Origin: Bacteroidales bacterium
GTDB taxonomy: Bacteria > Bacteroidota > Bacteroidia > Bacteroidales > UBA932
Length of the DNA: 32,892 nt
Direction: 5' to 3'
NCBI GenBank assembly: GCA_017544265.1
Contig: JAFYEM010000024.1
Coordinates: 1-32,892, forward strand
This document shows positions 18,294-28,058 of the stretch, piece by piece. The position numbers were made by a program, and so were the translations under genes. The notes beneath the pieces were generated by a model. The model had not been told where the DNA came from. It made no database searches and worked only from the letters and a program-made list of their open reading frames with translations. The first letter of the stretch is position 1, and each line of letters starts with the position of its first letter.

Positions 18294-20228
18294 ATGGCCG
18301 AGCTTTTTCAAATTACCCCTGACCGCGAGTTTCTGAAGCATTTCCTCACGCGCTGGCGTACCCTGAGTATTTCTCCTGAGATGGTGCAAAAGCTTAAGGA
18401 AAACAAAGATACAGACCCGTATGCAGCCTACGGCTACGGTCGCTGGCTGTCGCTGGCGAATCCGGAACCTGACAGCCTCAAGGAGGCCGAGGTGCTGCTT
18501 ATCTGGGCTGCAACAAAAGGAAACATTCCCGATGCCAAAGCTGCACTCGGACTGATGTATTACGATGGCCGCGTCGAGGCCGATAAAGCTATGCCTGAGT
18601 ATCAGGCTGTTCTTTCGAATGACGCCTACAAGGCCGGAAGCGAATTGCAGCAATACCTTACTCTGTTGAACACCGTTTACGGGAATTATGGATATAAGAA
18701 GGATCCTGACCTGGTGGTGGACATTCTGCAAAAGCATCTTGAGAAAAATCCCCTCAGTGATCCCATTTATTATGATCTTCTCGCCCAGGCGCTGGAGTCT
18801 TCGGACAAGAAGGCGGCCGAGAAGACCTATCTGACCAGCATCGAGCGCGGCAACACCGAGAGCTACTTCTCCCTTGCCAATTTGTATCAGAACGAGGGTG
18901 ACTTGGACCGGGCTTTTGAAATCGCCTCGGATGGCGCCCGGAAGGGTGCCGTGAACTGCCGCCGCTTCAAGGCGGGGCTTGATCAGGAAGACTATCTCAA
19001 GTTGTCTCCAAGGGAGCAGGATGCTGTGCACCGCGAAATTGTCGAGGGGCTTGAATATGCCATAGACCATTATGACCGTTATGCCTGTTACCTCAAGGGA
19101 GCTCTGCTGTGTGACGGCTTATTGGGCTTCCCCGAGGATCCGGCAGCTGCACTTGCACCTCTTGAAAGGGGCTGCGCTATGGGGGTTGCAAACTGCTACT
19201 GGCTCAAGGCCTATATTAACTACAACTATGCCGACAGCCTGCCATCAGAGTTGAAATTGAGCTATGAAGATTTCGCAAAAACCTGCCTGCAGGCAGCCCG
19301 TCTCGGAGACCGTGAACCGTTCACCCTTGAACAGATTGCACGCGCATACGTTTCGGGATATCTCAAGGACCACACTGAAGAAATAGAAAAACGTTGGCTG
19401 AAAGAATATCTGGAGGTGAATCCGGAAGAAGAGGATTCCAAGGACAGCACAGGAGTTGTCGCAGTGTATCCGCAGGGCTTCTACTATTGTATGGATGCGG
19501 ATCCGAAAGAACTGGATCTGGACGAAATAGCCGAATTCACCGGGGCACGGAGCTTTGACATAGTGCATTTCTCCCCGCTTCTTACCCGCATCACCAAGGC
19601 GCTGTCCCTCGACAAAGAATCGTGTCACGTGGCAATGCTGGTGGATAAGGACGGCTTCGCGAAGGATATCCCTGACAATATGTGCGGAACGCTTATTTAC
19701 GGCCAGGGTTCGGAAATACTCGGAACAGTTGTTTTTGTCCTGGAGGACGATAAGAGCTACGACCTTATGCCGATGCTGGGTCTTCAGCGTGTCTATATGT
19801 TCCTCCAGCTGCTTGACGCCGCGACGCAGGGCCTTGTCCGTATGCCTACAGCCGCAGAACTCAAGTCAATCGGGGCGGAAGTAGAGGAGGATGATGAAGA
19901 AGAGGATGTCGAGGACGATGAGCCCGGTCCCTGGAGCAGACTTATAATAGATGTGGATTACAGCCCCTCCGATCCGGGCATCAACAACCATTTCTGCGAA
20001 AGCACTCCCTACGGCAGGGATGATGTTACGGATGGCCGGCGCCTTAGCTATGAGGATCCCGGCGGTCTTTTCGGCGCCATTTATGTCAAAGAGGCCGGGG
20101 ATGACTTTGTTACTTTATTCTACCGGGACGAGGAATACACCCTGACGCAGGATGCTCCGGTCAAAAAACTGGATACCGGCGGACGGAACTATACCAACTT
20201 CTACCTTCACGCCCGTCTGGAATTCTAA
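18294..20228 (+). CDS. Sel1/TPR-repeat protein with unrecognised C-terminal domain
   Basis: This is a 644-aa cytoplasmic protein without signal peptide. The N-terminal 380 residues are helical repeats of Sel1/TPR type (AALGLMYYDGR, YFSLANLYQNEGDLDRAFEIA, PLERGCAMGVANCYWLKAYI), which usually serve as protein-binding scaffolds. The C-terminal part (FYYCMDADPKELDLDEIAEF, CGTLIYGQGSEILGTVVFVLEDD) is a separate domain I do not recognise, interrupted near residue 530 by an acidic stretch (EVEEDDEEEDVEDDE). The ORF is open to 18249, but ATG 18294 (MAELFQITPDREFL) has the better N-terminus. It is divergent from greA and has no partner on its strand. Function unknown. Confidence 0.85.
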   Translation: MAELFQITPDREFLKHFLTRWRTLSISPEMVQKLKENKDTDPYAAYGYGRWLSLANPEPDSLKEAEVLLIWAATKGNIPDAKAALGLMYYDGRVEADKAMPEYQAVLSNDAYKAGSELQQYLTLLNTVYGNYGYKKDPDLVVDILQKHLEKNPLSDPIYYDLLAQALESSDKKAAEKTYLTSIERGNTESYFSLANLYQNEGDLDRAFEIASDGARKGAVNCRRFKAGLDQEDYLKLSPREQDAVHREIVEGLEYAIDHYDRYACYLKGALLCDGLLGFPEDPAAALAPLERGCAMGVANCYWLKAYINYNYADSLPSELKLSYEDFAKTCLQAARLGDREPFTLEQIARAYVSGYLKDHTEEIEKRWLKEYLEVNPEEEDSKDSTGVVAVYPQGFYYCMDADPKELDLDEIAEFTGARSFDIVHFSPLLTRITKALSLDKESCHVAMLVDKDGFAKDIPDNMCGTLIYGQGSEILGTVVFVLEDDKSYDLMPMLGLQRVYMFLQLLDAATQGLVRMPTAAELKSIGAEVEEDDEEEDVEDDEPGPWSRLIIDVDYSPSDPGINNHFCESTPYGRDDVTDGRRLSYEDPGGLFGAIYVKEAGDDFVTLFYRDEEYTLTQDAPVKKLDTGGRNYTNFYLHARLEF

Positions 20229-20358
20229 TAAAGCAGAAGCCCGCCGCGAATCACTTCGTAACGGACCTCCAGACGTGTACTAAAACCTAAACCTGCCTTA
20301 TAGATGCAGGCTTATAGGGAAACGTTGCAGAAAAATTGAAAAAAAGTTGATTTTTTTC

Positions 20359-22269
20359 TTACGACCTTGTGCAGACGAAGCGGAAGAACTCCTCTGCTTC
20401 CTTCTTTTCGCCGAATCTGGCCATATAGACCTGGTCGCTGAGGGCTGATGCGAGAGCGGCAGGCATACGGTCGCACATGCATATAACCGAGCCGTAGCGG
20501 GCCATGATTTCTTCGTGGCTGTGGATATAGCTGCAGCGGTCGCGCCTTCCGGCGTATGCACAGATGAACTGCTCTCCCTCGACTTTGAGGCGGCGGTCGT
20601 AGGCTACCATCTCGGCCCAGATCTGATAGACATCCGTGCTGTGCGCGAAGTTCATCATGTCCGGGGTGTATCCGCCGGCCGGGCGCATATTGACTTCCAG
20701 GCCTACGAAATCGCCTTTTTTACCCAGTCCTTCTCGGTCGCGGTCCAGGCGGAAGAACTCCAGGTGCACGAAGCGGCTGCGGATTCCGAAGGCCTTGATG
20801 GTGCGGCGTCCGAGTTTTTTGAGTGCTGCGGGGACGGTCTTATCAACATAATAACAAGTGTCCAGATCGCCCGCGACAATGTCCATAATCGGGGTGGGGA
20901 ATACGCCCATAGACTCGAAAAGCGGCTCGGAATTGCTGTCGCAAATGGCATCGTAGGACACCAGAAGGCCGGTTATGAATTCTTCCAGCACGAAGACGCC
21001 GAGGTCGTTGTGATGGTCCGAAAGCCAGCGGTCAAGTTCTGCTTCGTTATTGAATTTATAGGTCCCTGCCGCTCCGACACCGTTGTCAGGCTTTGCAATC
21101 ATGGGGAATCCAGCCTTGGCGGCAAAGGCCTTTACTGCCTCGGGACCGTCGGCTCCGCGTACCTGGCGGGCGGTTGGAATCTTTCCGAGCGCATAGTATT
21201 TCTTCATCTGGGATTTCTCCTTGATGGCGCTGATATGGTCTGTGTGGATGCCGGTGGTCACATTGAAATCCGTCCTCAGCCGTGCGTCCTGCTCCAGCCA
21301 GTATTCATTGTTGGATTCGATCCAGTCTATATGGCCGTATTTGAAGGCGAAGAACGCGACGGCGCGATAGACCTCGTCGTAATTTTCCAGATTCGATACC
21401 TTATAATATTCTGTCAGCGAGTCGCGCAGTTCGCCCTGCAGCTGCTCGTAAGGTGCATCCGCTATCCCTAGAACAGTAACGCCGGCCTCTTTCAGATGGC
21501 GGCAGAAATGGGAATAGGTATGAGGAAAATGCGGAGAAATAAAAACGAAATTCATAATACTGCAAATTTTATTTTCATCATTTATCAGCTTCATGCCGCC
21601 GCCGGAAATCTCCCAGGCGCGGCCATGGACAAGGCTGCGGCCGTTCCCGACAGTTATATAGCCTCCGTCGGGAATGCTTATGAAGCGGTGCTGATGGCTG
21701 TCGGGGTAAATAATATCTTCAAAAAGAGCAAGATTGTCTATGCGGACGTACCGGACCTGGTCGTAATGGGGAATCAGGTTAATGTCGGTAAGGCCAAGAC
21801 CGTCAAGCCAGCGATGGTAATTTGTGTCTATGGCCTCGCCCGCAAGCTCCGGATGGGAATAGACCCTGGTGGCGCAGTTCATGCTTCCGGCGCTGCAGCC
21901 CATAACCACTCCGTCCCACTCCTTCAGTATCGGGCCGAGGCCGGTTTCATGGAGGAAACGGTTCTGGGTGGGGACATGTCCGCCGCAGAGGATTACCCAG
22001 TCGGAGGCGAAAACCAGTTCCCTGGCCTTATGGGCGTTTTCGCGGCGGAGCATGATTATGGACTCCGTCTCGATTCCGGAAAGATGGATGCAGTCTGACA
22101 TGCCTTTCAAGACGGAGCTTGTGAAGCCGTCGTCATCCGGCGCGGCACTCACAAGAAGCACCCGTGGCTTCGGAGGAAGGGCTGCCCTGACAGCGTCCAG
22201 AAAGCCGTTGTCACGTGTGAACCAAGGTTCGCCGAACCGCGTCGGACTGCCTGTAAGGAAGAGAGTCAT
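20359..22269 (-). CDS. Peptidase S51-like domain fused to ATP-grasp ligase
   Basis: This is a 636-aa two-domain protein. Residues 1 to about 230 are a peptidase S51 fold (dipeptidase E/cyanophycinase family), with the nucleophile Ser126 in GCSAGS, the strand-turn LCGGHVPTQN at 94-103 and His168 in LIPHYD. Residues about 240-636 are an ATP-grasp carboxylate-amine ligase: MIAKPDNGVGAAGTYKF binds nucleotide, VFVLEEFITG follows, and GLEVNMRPAGGYTPDMMN carries the metal-binding Glu and Asn. The first part would cleave, and the second would form, an amide or peptide bond. The two domains are in one frame with no stop or start codon preference at the joint. The ATG overlaps the truA stop by 4 bp, so the two are co-translated. 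Substrate unknown. Confidence 0.85.
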   Translation of the reverse strand: MTLFLTGSPTRFGEPWFTRDNGFLDAVRAALPPKPRVLLVSAAPDDDGFTSSVLKGMSDCIHLSGIETESIIMLRRENAHKARELVFASDWVILCGGHVPTQNRFLHETGLGPILKEWDGVVMGCSAGSMNCATRVYSHPELAGEAIDTNYHRWLDGLGLTDINLIPHYDQVRYVRIDNLALFEDIIYPDSHQHRFISIPDGGYITVGNGRSLVHGRAWEISGGGMKLINDENKICSIMNFVFISPHFPHTYSHFCRHLKEAGVTVLGIADAPYEQLQGELRDSLTEYYKVSNLENYDEVYRAVAFFAFKYGHIDWIESNNEYWLEQDARLRTDFNVTTGIHTDHISAIKEKSQMKKYYALGKIPTARQVRGADGPEAVKAFAAKAGFPMIAKPDNGVGAAGTYKFNNEAELDRWLSDHHNDLGVFVLEEFITGLLVSYDAICDSNSEPLFESMGVFPTPIMDIVAGDLDTCYYVDKTVPAALKKLGRRTIKAFGIRSRFVHLEFFRLDRDREGLGKKGDFVGLEVNMRPAGGYTPDMMNFAHSTDVYQIWAEMVAYDRRLKVEGEQFICAYAGRRDRCSYIHSHEEIMARYGSVICMCDRMPAALASALSDQVYMARFGEKKEAEEFFRFVCTRS

Positions 22270-23096
22270 CGCTTGTATTCCACCTTACTGAGAAACAAAG
22301 CATGGCCGGGGACGGATTCGCCGGCGTCGGAGCGGGTGCCGGAGGTGATGAGGGTGGCAATGCTCTCGGGGGTGCGTTTGCCGCGGCCGACCTCGATCAT
22401 GGTGCCCACGATGGCACGTACCATGTTCCGGAGGAAGCGGTCGGCGGCCACCCGGAAGTACCAGTAGGGCCAGGAATTGTCCCTGAGCGGCGTCGGAATG
22501 AGTTCCTTGGAGTGAACGGGGCTCTCTATCGGCATGACTGCGATGTGCGTAGGAATATAGGGTTCCCAGCGGGCTTCGAAGATGGTGCAGATGGAGGTCT
22601 TGGAGTTGCCGCCGGTCTTTTCGAAACAGGAGAAATCGTGGGTCCCCAACAGGAAGTTGCAGGCGCGGGACATGGCCTCGAAATCCAGCCCGGGATAGGT
22701 GCATTTCCATGACCAGGGGTCTGCAAACGGGTCTTTCTTCCTGTGTATGAAATAGGTATATTCCCTGCGCCGTGCATCGAAACGGGCATGGAATTCGGCC
22801 CCGGCCTCCTTAATGCTGTGAACCACCACTTCGCGTGGCAAAATGGCATTTAATTTGCAGCAAAAATCTGCCGCGATTTGTCCCGCCTCAGACGGGAGTT
22901 CGAAGTGGGCAATGTACCCGCGGGCATTGACAGAGGCATCTGTCCGTCCGGCTCCGGTTACAGCAACCGGACACTTCAAAAGCGTTGAAATGGCGCTTTC
23001 AAGCGTCTCCTGCACCGAAGGAGCGTTCGGTTGGACCTGCCAGCCTGAGAAGGCGGCTCCGTTGTATGACAGACAAATCGCGTAGCGCATAGACAT
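22266..23096 (-). CDS. truA: tRNA pseudouridine synthase A
   Basis: The product modifies U38-40 in the tRNA anticodon stem. The catalytic motif GAGRTDASVNARGYIAHF holds the nucleophilic Asp; other family stretches are YNGAAFSGWQ, REYTYFIHR and FLRNMVRAIVGTMIEVG. It is about 276 aa, near the family norm. The ORF is open to 23111 (MHNQFMSMRYA...), but a TATTTTTG -7 box covers 23109-23116, so MSMRYA (23096) or MRYA (23090) is the more likely start. It is divergent from moxR with about 30 bp between starts and overlaps the S51/ATP-grasp gene by 4 bp. Confidence 0.95.
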   Translation of the reverse strand: MSMRYAICLSYNGAAFSGWQVQPNAPSVQETLESAISTLLKCPVAVTGAGRTDASVNARGYIAHFELPSEAGQIAADFCCKLNAILPREVVVHSIKEAGAEFHARFDARRREYTYFIHRKKDPFADPWSWKCTYPGLDFEAMSRACNFLLGTHDFSCFEKTGGNSKTSICTIFEARWEPYIPTHIAVMPIESPVHSKELIPTPLRDNSWPYWYFRVAADRFLRNMVRAIVGTMIEVGRGKRTPESIATLITSGTRSDAGESVPGHALFLSKVEYKR

Positions 23097-23108
23097 AAAT
23101 TGATTGTG

Positions 23109-23116
23109 CAAAAATA
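23109..23116 (-). promoter_or_regulatory. -7 box of truA
   Basis: TATTTTTG on the minus strand fits TAnnTTTG. It sits in the 29-bp gap between the divergent truA and moxR starts. No -33 box is clear. Confidence 0.4.
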
Positions 23117-23125
23117 AACATAATT

Positions 23126-24114
<989 letters not shown>

Positions 24115-24115
<1 letters not shown>

Positions 24116-24999
24116 TGACAAGCACAAGTGACCTTCTGAAAAAAGTCCGGAAAATTGAAATCCGGACCAAGGCGCTCTCCCACCAGATTTTCGCGGGAGA
24201 GTACCCTTCCGCGTTCAAGGGGCGCGGCATGGCGTTCAGCGAGGTCCGGGAGTACCAGTGGGGAGACGATGTCCGCCAGATGGACTGGAACGTGACCGCG
24301 AGGATGTCCGCACCATACGTGAAGGTGTTCGAGGAAGAGAGGGAACTCACCGTGGTGCTTATGGTGGATGTGAGCCGTTCCGGGCTTTTCGGCACGGTCC
24401 AGACCACAAAGCGCGAAAGGCTTGCCGAGATTGCGGCAGTGCTCGCTTTCTCCGCCATCGTGAACGGAGACAAGGTCGGAGCCCTTCTTTTCAGCGACAG
24501 GACAGAAAAGTTCATCCCTCCGGGAAAGGGCCGCGGCCAGCTTCTCAGGATTATTCGCGAAATTCTGGAATATGAACCTGATGGCCGTGGAACGGATATC
24601 GGAGGAGCCCTTCGTTACATCAGCGGCGCAATCAAGAAAAAGTGCAACGTGTTCCTGCTTTCGGACCTTCTGGACGTGGATCCGGATGGGGCTCCGAACT
24701 ATGAGGAAGCCCTGAAGGTTGCTGCGTCCAGGCACGATATCACGGTAATCCGCATCACCGATCCGCGGGAACTGTCCATACCTGATGTGGGGCTGGTGAG
24801 CGTTAAGGATGCCGAAAGCGGCCGCACCGCCTGGGTAAATACATCTTCGCCGAAGGTCCGGGAAAGCTACCGGAAGTGGGCCGAAGCTGCATCGGCGAAG
24901 TCTTCCAAACTCTTCGGCTCCCACAATATTGACCATACGGACATTTCCATAGATGAAGACTATGTCCGTTCGCTGATTGCCTTATTCCGAAGCAGATGA
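24115..24999 (+). CDS. DUF58 domain protein (vWA-like), Bat operon
   Basis: This is a 294-aa cytoplasmic protein. The DUF58 signature is GRGMAFSEVREYQWGDDVRQMDWNVTAR (split here for reading: GRGMAFSEVREYQ, then GDDVRQMDWNVTAR). It is followed by a vWA-like fold with VVLMVDVSRSGLFG, whose DVSRS resembles the MIDAS DxSxS. Such proteins are the standard partners of MoxR ATPases. The ATG shares one base with the moxR stop, and its TGA overlaps the next ATG by 4 bp, so the operon is tightly coupled. Confidence 0.93.
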
Positions 25000-25994
25000 A
25001 ACGACTGACAGTCATATTTGTAACCATCCTATTCAGCGTGCTGTCCATCGCTCAGCCGGACAGCCTCCGTCTGGGCAGTATCATCCCGATGGGTCCCGGC
25101 TTCCTGGAGCAGGAAACCCCGGGGGACTCGATACTTGTTGCAGACCGCATGCTCTACGGCTTCGAACTGAAAGACTGGCCGGACAGCGTGAAACTTATAT
25201 TTCCGGAGATTCCGCAGCCATATATGGAAGAGATGATAGCCCTTCCCATGTGGCAGGTGGATACCCTTAAAATTAAGAAGCAGCGCCGTTCGAATCAGCG
25301 GCTGCTGGACATACGTGCCGCAATTTCCCTGCAAGCGTTCAGCGAGGGGACCTATAATCTGCCGCCCCTTATGGTGCTGCGTCCCGGCGCGGACGGGGTT
25401 ATGGACACGCTTGTCTGGCGGAGTGCGTCGATGGAGGTAAAGACTCTGCAGGTGGATACGGCGAGCTTCGTTCCGCATGATATACGGGGACAGCTGGAGT
25501 ATCCGCTGACTTTCAGGGAAATTGTTCCATGGCTTGCCGGAGTTTTCTTCGTCGGGGTTATCATCGTGCTGATAGTCAGTTTCTTCCTTGCGCGTAAAAA
25601 GCGTGCGGCTGAGGCTTCCCGGCCCAAGGATCCGCCGCATATTACGGCTCTTCGCAAGCTGGACCATTACCGTGGCGACAAGTTCTGGGCCCCCGAAAAG
25701 CAGAAGCAGTTCTATTCCGGAGTGACCGATGCCCTCCGCGAGTACATTGCTGCCCGTTACGGAGTCGGTGCCCTGGAAATGACCACTGCGGAGATTTTCG
25801 AAGGCCTTAAGGAAAGTGATATGCCGGAGGACCTGAAGTCGGAGATGCGGACTTTGTTCGAGCGTGCCGACTTCGTGAAATTCGCGAAGTTTATCGCCAC
25901 CGATGAAGAAAACGCCACCGTCCTTCCCCAGGCCGTCCGCTTCGTAACCACCACCTATCAAACCGAAATAGAAGAAGAACAAAAAAATGCATAG
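24996..25994 (+). CDS. DUF4381-like membrane protein of the Bat operon
   Basis: This is a 332-aa protein with a signal peptide (MKRLTVIFVTILFSVLSIAQ), a periplasmic beta-rich region of about 160 residues, one membrane segment (WLAGVFFVGVIIVLIVSFFLA, about 175-195) and a cytoplasmic tail. The tail (HITALRKLDHYRGDKFWAPE...YSGVTDALREYIAARYGVGALEMTTAEI) is the part conserved in DUF4381 and in BatD C-termini. It fills the usual slot between DUF58 and BatA in Bacteroidetes. Its start overlaps DUF58 by 4 bp. A 74-bp gap follows before batA, with no clear promoter box. Confidence 0.8.
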   Translation: MKRLTVIFVTILFSVLSIAQPDSLRLGSIIPMGPGFLEQETPGDSILVADRMLYGFELKDWPDSVKLIFPEIPQPYMEEMIALPMWQVDTLKIKKQRRSNQRLLDIRAAISLQAFSEGTYNLPPLMVLRPGADGVMDTLVWRSASMEVKTLQVDTASFVPHDIRGQLEYPLTFREIVPWLAGVFFVGVIIVLIVSFFLARKKRAAEASRPKDPPHITALRKLDHYRGDKFWAPEKQKQFYSGVTDALREYIAARYGVGALEMTTAEIFEGLKESDMPEDLKSEMRTLFERADFVKFAKFIATDEENATVLPQAVRFVTTTYQTEIEEEQKNA

Positions 25995-26068
25995 TGATAT
26001 TAGAATAAGTTGGTGTTGTTAAACGTGGTTTTCAAACAATACAAGCTTGTTTTTTGACAGAATATAAA

Positions 26069-27055
26069 ATGTTTTTTGAATATCCATACCTTCTGTGGCT
26101 GCTGGTGGTGCCGGCGTTGCTTCTGTGCCTTTACATCTGGCGGGAAGTGAGCGGCCGCACGCCTCACCTGAGGGTATCATCCTTAGACCAGTGGACTGCC
26201 GGAGGCAAATCCTCCCTCGCGTGGATCAGGCATCTGCCGCCGGTGCTCCGCGCTGCCGCACTATGCCTTATCGTGGTCGCCATCGCCAGGCCGCGCAGCC
26301 GCAGCGAGATGGAGCGCATAGACACCGAGGGCATAGACATAGTCCTTGCGATGGATGTGTCCACGTCTATGCTGGCGCGCGATTTCAAGCCGGATCGCCT
26401 GAGCGCCGCCAAGGACATAGCCATAGAATTTATTTCGCAGCGGCCGACCGACCGCATGGGCATCGTCGTCTTTGCCGGCGAAAGCTTCACGCAGTGCCCT
26501 TTGACCACCGACCGTGCTACCCTTATCAATCTGATGAAGGATGTCCAGACGGACCTTATCGAGGACGGTACGGCAATCGGCAACGGACTCGCGACCGCCG
26601 TTGCGAGGATGAAGGATTCAGACGCCAAGTCGAGGGTGATCATACTTCTGACCGACGGCGTGAACAACCGCGGCGAAATAACTCCGCAGACAGCCGCCGA
26701 AATCGCGAAGACCTATGGAATACGTGTCTATACGATCGGTGTCGGAGCCAACGGAGAGGCGCCCTATCCGGTGATGACCGCCTGGGGGCCGGACGTGCAG
26801 ATGGTGAAGGTGGAGATAGACGAGCCGCTGCTGAAGGAAATAGCATCTACCACCGGAGGAACGTACTTCCGCGCCACCGACAACACGAAACTTGCCGAAA
26901 TCTATGCTGAAATAGGCCGTATGGAGAAGACCCGTACCACCGTGGACAGTTTCCCGGTATATAAGGACCTGTATCTGGACTATGCGCTCGCAGCATTGAT
27001 CTGCCTGCTCGCGGAGATGCTTCTGAGGGCTTTTTTAATGAGGAGGATGCCGTAG
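26069..27055 (+). CDS. batA: BatA, von Willebrand factor A membrane protein
   Basis: This is a 328-aa protein with two N-terminal membrane segments (YPYLLWLLVVPALLLCLYIW and the region LPPVLRAAALCLIVVAIA), a periplasmic vWA domain and a C-terminal membrane segment (YALAALICLLAEMLLRAFL). The metal-ion-dependent adhesion site is DVSTS in VLAMDVSTSMLARDF, with the further ligands in TDGVNNRGE. Bat proteins are linked to aerotolerance in Bacteroides fragilis. The frame is open to a TTG at 26054; ATG 26069 (MFFEYPYLLWLL) is the natural start. One base separates its stop from the batB ATG. Confidence 0.94.
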   Translation: MFFEYPYLLWLLVVPALLLCLYIWREVSGRTPHLRVSSLDQWTAGGKSSLAWIRHLPPVLRAAALCLIVVAIARPRSRSEMERIDTEGIDIVLAMDVSTSMLARDFKPDRLSAAKDIAIEFISQRPTDRMGIVVFAGESFTQCPLTTDRATLINLMKDVQTDLIEDGTAIGNGLATAVARMKDSDAKSRVIILLTDGVNNRGEITPQTAAEIAKTYGIRVYTIGVGANGEAPYPVMTAWGPDVQMVKVEIDEPLLKEIASTTGGTYFRATDNTKLAEIYAEIGRMEKTRTTVDSFPVYKDLYLDYALAALICLLAEMLLRAFLMRRMP

Positions 27056-27056
27056 T

Positions 27057-28055
27057 ATGCTGATGTTTGCCGAACCTGTTTATCTGTGGCTGCTCCTGCT
27101 TGTGCCCCTGATTCCGGCGGTCTATGGCGTTCTCCGCTATTTCCGCCGCCGCAGGGTGCTCCGCTTCGGGGACGAGGCGCTGGTGCGTTCGCTGATGCCG
27201 CGCTGGTCATCGTCAAAAGGCTGGGTGAAAGTACTGCTGTTCGCCTTTGCATTCATGTTCTTCGTCCTTGCGCTTGCACGTCCCCAGACCGGGGCGAAAC
27301 TCTCCGAGCACAAGTCCAAGGGTGCGGAAATAATAATCTGCCTGGATGTCTCGAACTCCATGCTGGCCGAAGATTATTCCCCGAACCGTCTGGAGAGGGC
27401 GAAACTTTCTATTTCCAGGCTTACCGACAAGTTGTCCGGGGACCGTGTGGGTCTTATCCTTTTCGCAGGTACTTCTTTCGTCCAGCTTCCGGTCACTACC
27501 GACTATATCTCCGCCAAAATGTTCCTTTCGAGCATAGACACTCAGTCTGTGCCGGTCCAGGGCACCGCAATCGGCGACGCTATCCGCACGGCCATCCGTT
27601 CTTTCAGCGAGCAGAGTGAGAAAAGCCGCGTGATAATAGTGATTTCTGACGGCGAGAACCATGAGGACGACCCCGTCGCAGCCGCTAAAGACGCTGCGGA
27701 AATGGGCATCAAGGTCTATACTATCGGAGTAGGCTCTCCCGAGGGGCAGCCGATTCCTTTCGAGGGCTCCCTGATGAAGGACAGGGAGGGAAATATCGTG
27801 GTCACCAAACTGGACGAGGCGACTCTCCGGGAGGTGGCTTCTGCCGGTGGCGGGGCCTATATCCATGCGGGCCGCGAGGAGTTCGGGCTGAATCCGGTCG
27901 TGGATGACATAAGGCGGCTTGAGGACGAGGAGTTCGGGAGCGTGGTGTTCGAATCCTTTGACGAGCAGTATATGTACTTCCTTGGGGCGGCGCTGCTGCT
28001 GTTTGTAATAGAGGCGCTGATCGGCAGCCGCCGTTCGCTCAGAAAGATGTTTTAG
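27057..28055 (+). CDS. batB: BatB, von Willebrand factor A membrane protein
   Basis: This is a 332-aa paralogue of BatA with the same layout: membrane segments near the N-terminus (VYLWLLLLVPLIPAVYGVL and LLFAFAFMFFVLALA), a vWA domain with the MIDAS motif DVSNS in CLDVSNSMLAEDYSPNRLE, and a C-terminal membrane segment (YFLGAALLLFVIEALIG). It follows batA without a gap and batC starts 3 bp later, so BatA and BatB are made together and are expected to form a periplasmic complex. Confidence 0.94.
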   Translation: MLMFAEPVYLWLLLLVPLIPAVYGVLRYFRRRRVLRFGDEALVRSLMPRWSSSKGWVKVLLFAFAFMFFVLALARPQTGAKLSEHKSKGAEIIICLDVSNSMLAEDYSPNRLERAKLSISRLTDKLSGDRVGLILFAGTSFVQLPVTTDYISAKMFLSSIDTQSVPVQGTAIGDAIRTAIRSFSEQSEKSRVIIVISDGENHEDDPVAAAKDAAEMGIKVYTIGVGSPEGQPIPFEGSLMKDREGNIVVTKLDEATLREVASAGGGAYIHAGREEFGLNPVVDDIRRLEDEEFGSVVFESFDEQYMYFLGAALLLFVIEALIGSRRSLRKMF

Positions 28056-28058
28056 AAT

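Noticed and set aside
18213-19070. 285-codon minus-strand ORF opposite the Sel1 protein
   Set aside because: It spans the greA promoter and the Sel1 start; no recognisable domain.
20229-20358. Gap between the convergent Sel1 and S51/ATP-grasp genes
   Set aside because: It holds a weak CCTGC/GCAGG hairpin and two CTTATAG repeats but no convincing stem plus T-run, so no terminator is called.
20515-21471. 318-codon plus-strand ORF opposite the S51/ATP-grasp gene
   Set aside because: Antisense shadow of a gene with intact catalytic motifs.
25995-26068. Possible internal promoter before batA
   Set aside because: No TAnnTTTG box; only a 10-bp ACAAGCTTGT palindrome without loop, which is not enough for a call.
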